Shown: piece after piece, positions 7,122 to 12,192 of the stretch
Numbering within the stretch: the first letter of the stretch is position 1
Layout: each line of letters opens with the position of its first letter
Source of the DNA: JAAERC01 sp965602655
GTDB lineage: Bacteria > Zixibacteria > MSB-5A5 > GN15 > PGXB01
Assembly: GCA_965602655.1 (NCBI GenBank)
Contig: CBFCZE010000084.1
Location: 1-12,192 of the forward strand
DNA: 12,192 nt
Direction of reading: 5' to 3'
The notes under the pieces: generated by a model
What the model was told of the DNA's origin: nothing
What the model saw: the letters and a program-made list of their open reading frames with translations, nothing else
Databases searched by the model: none
Made by a program: the position numbers and the translations under genes

Positions 7122-8585
7122 ATGTTTATTACTTTAATTCAAAAAGAGCTAAGATCGATTATTCTCAGTCCCAAATTTGTCGGGACTTTTGCCGTTTGTT
7201 CTGTTCTGATATTATTATCGCTGTTCACTGGAATCTCAGAATATAAAACAATGGTGAGCCGATATGAAGCCAATTCGCAACTGGTTGATCAGGAACTCAG
7301 ACAAAGTACATCATGGGGACGGATGCACACGAAAGTATATCGTGCCCCCGATCCGATGCAGATTTTTGTTTCGGGGCTGGATTATGATATAGGTCGCTGG
7401 TCGGGCGTTTCCGGCGAAAAAGGTGCCAAACTGAAAAACAGCGCCTATTCCGACGACCCGATCTATGCCATATTTCGTTTTATTGATTTTGCCTTTATTG
7501 TTCAGTTTGTGCTGACCCTTTTTGCGGTTCTCTTTACTTTTAATGCTATCAATGGTGAAAGAGAGGACGGAACGCTAAAATTGGTATTTTCAAATTCGGT
7601 ATCGGGGGCACAATATCTTACTGCAAAAGCGATAGGATCGTGGCTGGGATTGGTAATTCCGATTAGTATTCCAATTCTGCTGGGGTTGTTATTAATTTTG
7701 TTTTATGGTATTCCTTTGACAATTGATCACTGGCTCAGGATTGGCCTTTTCCTCTCATTATCGCTGTTGTTGTTTACCTGTTTTATTTTTCTTGGCGTTT
7801 TTATCTCATCTTTAACCAAAAGGTCGGCAGTCTCCTTTTTAGCAGCCCTGGTTGTTTGGGTGATATTTATTATGATTGTCCCGCGAGCCGGGGTAATGGC
7901 GGCCGGCAATATAATTAAGGTCCCCAGAATTGCGGAAATTGAGGGGCAAATCAGCGGTTTTTCAAAAGAACGCTGGGAAAAATTCTACCAGGGCAGCGAG
8001 GAGCGCTGGGAAGATAGCCAAAATAATTCTTCGGAAGATGATGCTTTTGATGATGAAGCTCTTTGGGCAAGAATGGAAACAGAAGATTCGCTCAGAAAAG
8101 AAATCGAAAAAGAAATTGATCAGTATGGTCTTAGATTACGAGAGGACTTAAGACAAAGGAAAGCGGCTCAGGAAAAATTAGCCTTTGTTTTGTCGCGATT
8201 TTCTCCGGCATCGGCCTATCAGTTGGGGGCGATGACGTTGGCCGGGACGGATATCAGGGTCAAAAACCGGTATGAAGATGCCATAAATGAATATCGCAAT
8301 CAATTTTATCAGTTTGTTGAAAGAAAACAATCCGAAACCGGGGATGACGGGCGTGTCATGTTTGCCATAAAAATGGAAGAAGATGGTGCCACAGATATGT
8401 CGATTAAGGGAAGTCGAAGTAAAGACCAGCTTGATATTACTGATATTCCTCGATTTATGGTACCCGGTGTATCACTGAAAGAAACGGTGGCGCCGGTTGT
8501 GGTCGATTTTGGTTTATTGATATTATATATATTTTTATCGTTTACCGGAGCCTTTGTCTCGTTTCTCCGTTACGATGTAAGATAA
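7122..8585 (+). CDS. ABC-2 type permease, second paralogue
   Basis: This 487-residue inner-membrane protein is collinear with the preceding permease. It has TM1 at ~20-37, the family block DDPIYAIFRFIDFAFIVQFVLTLFAVLF followed by NGEREDGTLKL (~111-153), helices at ~170-197, ~205-230 and ~236-258, a long soluble insert (~262-455), a final TM (~458-480) and the tail FLRYDVR. The soluble insert carries a very acidic stretch (~292-335: SEERWEDS, SSEDDAFDDEALW) followed by a charged, probably coiled-coil helix. This acidic segment is absent from the first permease. GGAG (7111-7114) lies 7 nt before the ATG, and the gap to the preceding gene is 21 bp. It is the last gene of the operon, ending just before the terminator at 8627-8661. 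Substrate unknown. Confidence 0.9.
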   Translation: MFITLIQKELRSIILSPKFVGTFAVCSVLILLSLFTGISEYKTMVSRYEANSQLVDQELRQSTSWGRMHTKVYRAPDPMQIFVSGLDYDIGRWSGVSGEKGAKLKNSAYSDDPIYAIFRFIDFAFIVQFVLTLFAVLFTFNAINGEREDGTLKLVFSNSVSGAQYLTAKAIGSWLGLVIPISIPILLGLLLILFYGIPLTIDHWLRIGLFLSLSLLLFTCFIFLGVFISSLTKRSAVSFLAALVVWVIFIMIVPRAGVMAAGNIIKVPRIAEIEGQISGFSKERWEKFYQGSEERWEDSQNNSSEDDAFDDEALWARMETEDSLRKEIEKEIDQYGLRLREDLRQRKAAQEKLAFVLSRFSPASAYQLGAMTLAGTDIRVKNRYEDAINEYRNQFYQFVERKQSETGDDGRVMFAIKMEEDGATDMSIKGSRSKDQLDITDIPRFMVPGVSLKETVAPVVVDFGLLILYIFLSFTGAFVSFLRYDVR

Positions 8586-8626
8586 TTATTAACATAATCT
8601 CTTATTAAAAGAAATGAGGGGAGAAT

Positions 8627-8661
8627 AAAAAAAGCCTCCTGAAATTCAGGCGGCTTTTTTT
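8627..8661. terminator. Bidirectional intrinsic terminator between convergent genes
   Basis: A hairpin is flanked by A7 (8627-8633) and T7 (8655-8661). GCC (8634-8636) pairs with GGC (8652-8654), one T:C mismatch follows, then CCTGA pairs with TCAGG around a short loop. Because the A- and T-tracts are symmetrical, it can end both the plus-strand ABC operon and the minus-strand barrel gene. Confidence 0.85.
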
Positions 8662-8683
8662 AAAAGCAAAAATATCTTTGTGA

Positions 8684-9928
8684 TTAGAATCCGGCAGTCA
8701 TCATCAAGTAATACCAGAATGCCGTCTCTGGATCATCCATTCCGGCAAAATCTTCTTTGGGCATAAACATTGAGGCGCCGGCGGTAAATTTGATTCCCGA
8801 TATATTTGAAGTTGTCACTGTCAGATCAAACTCAGAACCGGCGTCCTTGGTTCTTTCTCCATCAACCAATGAAGTATAATCGGCGGTATGGCTGAACAGA
8901 TGGAAATCACCTTTAACCGTCCAACCCTCAAACGGATTTAATTTGGCTCGTACCATGATATCCATCAATCCTGCCTCATGAAAAGTCGTGAAGTAATCCA
9001 TAAAACCGTGGAATTTGTGGCCGGTATAGTAAAGGTTATCATATGTTTTATATTTGTCATCGTTGAGATCATCATCACCCGAAGCATAATCGAATCCAAA
9101 CGCCAGGCGTGGGTTCATTTCCCCCTCCAAAGAGTAGCCGGCCTCAAAGGCAAACATGAAGGCGGAGATATCTGATTCCTCGGTAGCACCCGTTTCAAAA
9201 ATATTACCGGTTTGAATAACTCCATTTAATGTAAAATCGAACTGTTTGTGAAGTCTATAATAATACAAGCCAACACTGATTCTATCGAGTTGGTTGATAT
9301 TATCATCTCCGGGAGGAACAGGTTCAAAGGCGTCTTTTTCCAATAGGCCAAATAGCTCCAGATTAAGCGGTTTAAGATCGGCGGTTATTCCGTAAATGTC
9401 AAAATCGGAATTTTCATCTACACTAAAATCATCCCGCGGTCTTAGCCAATATACTCCAAAATCATAATTATTTACTTCGTAAAAGAAATGCATCCCATCC
9501 CATACACGCCCTACATTATTCCAACCAACCGCGCCAAAGACACGCTCATTCCCCAGTTTTACTTCAAATCGGCCGATTTTAAGTCCAATGCCATTGTTCC
9601 AAAGCTGATTAACTGTGAAATAGCCCTGGTGCAGATATACGTCACCATGATCGCCCACATCGCCGGACTCGGGGTCGCCAAAGCTGCGGCTGTCCTGAAA
9701 CTGAATAAAGGCGCTGGCGTTGTCATTAATTTCAGCATTGATATTAAATCTGGTTCGCAGAAAGGTTTCATGCACGGTGGCGTCATTCTTGTTAAAGGAA
9801 TCATCGGAATTGCTGTCGTACTCACATCGCACGCGAACCTCTCCTGATGTCGTAACATCGGCATAGGCCTGGCTGGTCAATAATACAACTATGAATATCA
9901 TGATTAGCGGTATCAGTGAACGTTTCAT
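8684..9928 (-). CDS. Outer-membrane beta-barrel protein, alginate-export/porin-like
   Basis: This is a 414-residue outer-membrane protein. The signal peptide spans 1-23 with cleavage at AYA|D. The rest is alternating hydrophobic/polar strands with D/N-rich loops, ending in Phe (MMTAGF), the usual barrel-insertion signature. The block GRFEVKLGNERVFG, then W-NNVGRVWDGMHFFY (~119-150), resembles the GRQE-L-YGD-R-G-GRSFDG core of alginate-export (AlgE-like) family barrels. That family name is broad, so alginate should not be assumed as substrate; a general sugar or anion porin is equally possible. A strong SD (AGGAGGAGA, ~9936-9944) precedes the ATG. It has its own promoter candidate (10031-10060) and ends at the shared terminator, so it is probably a single-gene transcript. 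One Cys (C35) lies just after the signal peptide. Confidence 0.82.
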   Translation of the reverse strand: MKRSLIPLIMIFIVVLLTSQAYADVTTSGEVRVRCEYDSNSDDSFNKNDATVHETFLRTRFNINAEINDNASAFIQFQDSRSFGDPESGDVGDHGDVYLHQGYFTVNQLWNNGIGLKIGRFEVKLGNERVFGAVGWNNVGRVWDGMHFFYEVNNYDFGVYWLRPRDDFSVDENSDFDIYGITADLKPLNLELFGLLEKDAFEPVPPGDDNINQLDRISVGLYYYRLHKQFDFTLNGVIQTGNIFETGATEESDISAFMFAFEAGYSLEGEMNPRLAFGFDYASGDDDLNDDKYKTYDNLYYTGHKFHGFMDYFTTFHEAGLMDIMVRAKLNPFEGWTVKGDFHLFSHTADYTSLVDGERTKDAGSEFDLTVTTSNISGIKFTAGASMFMPKEDFAGMDDPETAFWYYLMMTAGF

Positions 9929-10030
9929 TTTCTTTTCTCCTCCTGAGATTAGTTTTGGTTAATCTATTTAAGTCTTAGTTGCTTTCATACAAAATGTTAT
10001 TGTTGGCCTTTATATTATTAACTTAAACAA

Positions 10031-10060
10031 ATTATAGCCATAATGTTAAAACTTAATCAA
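10031..10060 (-). promoter_or_regulatory. Sigma70-like promoter for the outer-membrane barrel gene
   Basis: On the minus strand, TTGATT (-35, 10060-10055) and a perfect TATAAT (-10, 10036-10031) are separated by 18 bp. Transcription would start near 10024, giving a leader of about 95 nt before the ATG at 9928. Confidence 0.6.
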
Positions 10061-10290
10061 TAGAAATTTTTTCAATTTTTTTTGTTTTTTTTGAATTTTT
10101 ATCAAAATTACAGTTGTTTTGGAAAGTACATAATGAAATTCCTGATTTACCTCACTCCGCTTACTGCACAGTAAATTATTTCGAGAATGCTTATGTTTTA
10201 AGGACTTATGCCGATATTTATTCTAATATTATTGAATGAAAATGAATAAAAAAGTGGCAAAAAAATTACTTCGATTAATATTATTTTTTA

Positions 10291-10325
10291 TTGACAAGAT
10301 ATTTACAAATTTCTACTTTTTGACA
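10291..10325 (+). promoter_or_regulatory. Twin TTGACAAG elements, possible -35 region for the receptor gene
   Basis: TTGACA occurs exactly at 10291-10296 and 10320-10325, both as TTGACAAG, 29 bp apart. The -10 partners are weak: TACTTT at 10314 (17-bp spacing) and GTTAAT at 10345 (19-bp spacing). This is the best plus-strand promoter candidate upstream of the receptor, but the call is tentative. If used, the leader is roughly 170-200 nt. Confidence 0.3.
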
Positions 10326-10350
10326 AGTAAGGTAAACACAGGACGTTAAT

Positions 10351-10366
10351 GACATAGCGATATGTC
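10351..10366. repeat. Perfect 6-bp-arm palindrome, operator-like
   Basis: GACATA (10351-10356), spacer GCGA, TATGTC (10361-10366). It lies just downstream of the twin TTGACAAG elements, where a dimeric repressor or an RNA hairpin could act. No terminator T-tract follows. The regulator is unknown. Confidence 0.4.
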
Positions 10367-10433
10367 GATGCAATGGATGTGCTTTTATGGGATAAGTGTT
10401 TTATTTAATAATTAAAGTTAATAATATATCTAA

Positions 10434-10512
10434 TTAACCATTTATTGAAACACCCCAAGGGTGAAAGGAGGATTTAACCAATTAAAAATTTTTGTTTATT
10501 AACCATTAACCA
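10434..10512 (+). repeat. Four TTAACCA copies in the receptor leader
   Basis: TTAACCA occurs at 10434, 10474, 10499 and 10506, the last two in perfect tandem. Steps are 40, 25 and 7 bp, so they are not helically phased like the array at 2448. They share the TTAAC core with that array. The sequence is AT-rich, so chance contributes. Confidence 0.4.
10451..10472 (+). promoter_or_regulatory. Leader hairpin followed by an orphan ribosome binding site
   Basis: CACCC (10451-10455) can pair with GGGTG (10459-10463). AAAGGAGG (10465-10472) follows directly and is close to a perfect SD, yet no ATG, GTG or TTG opening a meaningful frame lies at suitable spacing. The next true start (TTG 10529) has its own SD. 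A standby site, a leader peptide from a rare start, or simple chance are all possible. Confidence 0.35.
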
Positions 10513-10514
10513 AT

Positions 10515-10520
10515 GGAGGG
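10515..10520 (+). promoter_or_regulatory. Ribosome binding site for the receptor TTG start
   Basis: GGAGGG ends 8 nt before TTG at 10529. The nearer ATG at 10522 is only 1 nt away and opens a 5-codon frame (MKVEE, stop), so this SD supports TTG. Confidence 0.65.
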
Positions 10521-10528
10521 TATGAAAG

Positions 10529-12192
10529 TTGAAGAGTAAAACAATTTCCATACTGTTAATATTCGCTCTGTCGGTAATGATAGCTCTGCCGATGAGCGTA
10601 TTAGCCGGAACTTCAGGAAAGTTATCCGGTACAATTGTTGGCGAGGAAACCGGTGAACCTTTACCGGGAGTAGCCGTTTCCATCGTTGGTACAGTAATGG
10701 GGGGGCTTACTAATGAAGACGGCGAGTATTTTATACTAAATGTTCCCGTCGGCACCCACGTTGTTAAGGTATCTCTAATCGGTTATGCCCCGGTTGAAAT
10801 TACGAATGTCAAGGTATCAGTTGATTTGACAACTTATAATGATATCACGCTTTCCAAAAAGGCGTTGGATTTGGGGAGAACCATTAGAGTTACTTCAGAA
10901 CGACCGTTGATTATCAGAGACAAAACGGCAACTATGAAGATTATTGAAACCGAAGATATTGAAAATATGCCAACTCGCGGCTATCAGGATATTGTCGGTT
11001 TTCAGGCTGGCGTTGTCGCGTTTCGTGATAATCCAGGCGTCAGACAGAGAGCCAGCAATACGGAAAGAGCGGCCTCTAATACGGCCGAAATTAATATCCG
11101 TGGCGGTCGCCCCTCGGAGGTTGCCTATTTTGTCGATGGATTCTCCCAACAGGATCCTCTATCCGGTTTGGCTTCAATAAATATCAGTAGTAATTCACTG
11201 GCTGAAATTGAGATAACAACCGGTGGATTCAATGCTGAATATGGCTGGGTAGCTTCCGGTATTATCAATGCGACAACAAAAGAAGGTGCTCAGAAATATT
11301 CAGGCGCCGTTGAAGTAATTACCGATAATATAGGCGAACAGTACGATTACAATGTTTATACCGGTAATGTCAGCGGACCCATTCCGGGACTTGAGGGATC
11401 AACCTTTTTCCTTTCAGGAGAAAGACGGTGGCAGGGTGACCGCCAACCTTCGGGGATTATGGATGAAAAGCTTCCCAGTAATTGGCTGGGAGGATGGTCC
11501 GGTCATGGTAAGTTATCATATAAGGTAAATGACAACATGAATATTAAAGCCGGTGCTATGTATTCCAGAGATAACTGGTCTCAGTACCTGCACACGTATC
11601 GCTTTAACATTGAACATACGCCGCGTTATCTGGATTTAAACCAATCCGGATATGTTAAGTGGACCCATACGCTTTCCCCCAAAACTTTTTATACACTTGC
11701 GGGAAGTTATTTCCAGACCGAACGTATGCGCGGCGACGGTCTCTATTTTACAGATGTTGATCTTTATGCAAGACCTGACTGGCCGGGATCCGGAAATCCT
11801 GCCCAGGATGGAACCGGTTTATTCTGGCAATGGGATGGCATTTATGATACTTCAGGTGTGACTACGCCTGATACCGACGAAGGACATATCTGGGATGATT
11901 ATTTAAGAAGAAAATCATCCTATATAGGTATTGACGCTGATATATCCAGTCAGGTAACCAATCAGCATCTGCTTAAGTTCGGATTTGACTTCCAGAGGAA
12001 TACTCTAAGATATTTCCGTTCGTTGTTCCCGGCCAACGCAGATACTATTAATGTTGATAACTATGGTTATGACCGTCATGGTCTGGAACTTGAATCTTCT
12101 GATGAAACTTGGCGAGATGAAGCCAAGCATCCGTTAACCTGGGCACTTTATCTTCAGGATAAATTCGAATGGAATGATATGGTTATCAATGC
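10529..12192 (+). CDS. TonB-dependent outer-membrane receptor, partial (3' end outside window)
   Basis: An uninterrupted frame of 554 codons runs from TTG at 10529 to the window edge. The product starts MKSKTISILL with a hydrophobic core and cleavage at VLA|G (26). Residues ~31-109 form a carboxypeptidase-regulatory-like (CarboxypepD_reg) domain: GTIVGEETGEPLPGVAVSIVGT, then TNEDGEYFILNVPVGTHVVKVSLIGY. A plug domain spans ~118-255, with INIRGGRPSEVAYFVDG and the GGFNAEYGWVASGIINATTKEG signature. Barrel strands follow from ~257. This architecture is common in FCB-group receptors that import large substrates across the outer membrane using TonB energy. The substrate is unknown, and no SusD-type partner is visible because the window ends. 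The TTG start is chosen for its signal peptide and SD; an internal ATG (residue 17) would destroy the signal peptide. Confidence 0.92.
   Translation, partial: MKSKTISILLIFALSVMIALPMSVLAGTSGKLSGTIVGEETGEPLPGVAVSIVGTVMGGLTNEDGEYFILNVPVGTHVVKVSLIGYAPVEITNVKVSVDLTTYNDITLSKKALDLGRTIRVTSERPLIIRDKTATMKIIETEDIENMPTRGYQDIVGFQAGVVAFRDNPGVRQRASNTERAASNTAEINIRGGRPSEVAYFVDGFSQQDPLSGLASINISSNSLAEIEITTGGFNAEYGWVASGIINATTKEGAQKYSGAVEVITDNIGEQYDYNVYTGNVSGPIPGLEGSTFFLSGERRWQGDRQPSGIMDEKLPSNWLGGWSGHGKLSYKVNDNMNIKAGAMYSRDNWSQYLHTYRFNIEHTPRYLDLNQSGYVKWTHTLSPKTFYTLAGSYFQTERMRGDGLYFTDVDLYARPDWPGSGNPAQDGTGLFWQWDGIYDTSGVTTPDTDEGHIWDDYLRRKSSYIGIDADISSQVTNQHLLKFGFDFQRNTLRYFRSLFPANADTINVDNYGYDRHGLELESSDETWRDEAKHPLTWALYLQDKFEWNDMVIN

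Larger units (their letters stand above)
9929..10528. other. AT-rich 600-bp divergent intergenic region
   Basis: No convincing gene is present. The stretch is much richer in A+T than the flanking coding regions. It holds a minus-strand promoter candidate (10031-10060), a repeated TTGACAAG (10291, 10320), a perfect GACATA-gcga-TATGTC palindrome (10351-10366), an inverted GTTAAT/ATTAAC pair (10417-10438), a short GC hairpin with an orphan SD (10451-10472) and four TTAACCA copies (10434, 10474, 10499, 10506). Positions ~10065-10290 show only low-complexity T- and A-rich sequence. Confidence 0.7.

Noticed and set aside
9488..9864. Open frames on both strands inside the barrel gene
   Set aside because: They lie in other frames of a gene with a signal peptide, barrel pattern and strong SD; none has its own SD or recognisable domain.
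10236..10349. Small basic ORF of 37 codons (MKMNKKVAKKLL...) in the receptor upstream region
   Set aside because: No SD sequence precedes it, the composition is AT-driven, and it overlaps the promoter-like TTGACAAG elements.
10336..10400. Possible riboswitch upstream of the receptor
   Set aside because: The CACA...TGTG pairing and the palindrome do not match cobalamin or c-di-GMP riboswitch cores that I know; only short helices can be drawn.
1..12192. CRISPR array, tRNA, rRNA or insertion sequence
   Set aside because: No regularly spaced long repeats, no tRNA cloverleaf or rRNA motifs, and no transposase or terminal inverted repeats were seen on either strand.

Overview
This window looks like chromosomal DNA from a Gram-negative bacterium of the wider FCB group (Fibrobacterota/Chlorobiota/Bacteroidota and allied candidate phyla such as Zixibacteria). 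The evidence is a Bacteroidota-style sensor kinase and OmpR-type regulator, a TonB-dependent receptor with an N-terminal carboxypeptidase-regulatory-like domain, and a second outer-membrane barrel. Strong Shine-Dalgarno (SD) sequences precede most genes (GGAG or better), and one recognisable sigma70-like promoter is present. Both argue against Bacteroidota proper. The exact taxon is an inference and cannot be fixed from sequence alone.

Layout. Positions 88-2434 (minus strand) hold a two-component system: histidine kinase first, with a short overlap into its response regulator. A 134-bp divergent intergenic region (2435-2568) follows. It carries four copies of a TTAACA-like hexamer spaced exactly 10 bp apart, which looks like a tandem operator for an OmpR-family regulator. 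To its right, on the plus strand, lies a tight five-gene operon (2569-8585). It encodes a secreted two-PDZ-like protein, a periplasmic protein anchored by a C-terminal membrane helix (an adaptor-like helical hairpin plus a NEW3-like domain), an ABC-2 ATPase (NosF/CcmA type), and two paralogous ABC-2 permeases. A bidirectional terminator (8627-8661) separates this operon from a convergent outer-membrane beta-barrel gene of alginate-export/porin type (8684-9928, minus). An AT-rich, roughly 600-bp spacer (9929-10528) then leads to a TonB-dependent receptor gene on the plus strand. It starts at a TTG codon at 10529 and runs off the end of the window.

How the parts may work together (inference): the kinase senses an envelope signal through its roughly 250-residue periplasmic domain. 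The regulator binds the phased array, controlling its own operon and the divergent one. That operon makes an ABC-2 transporter with dedicated periplasmic accessory proteins. The substrate is unknown. The combination of a regulator, a PDZ protein without a protease, a hairpin/NEW3 adaptor and twin permeases is the most system-like and least familiar part of the window. The two outer-membrane genes on the right appear to be separate transcription units.
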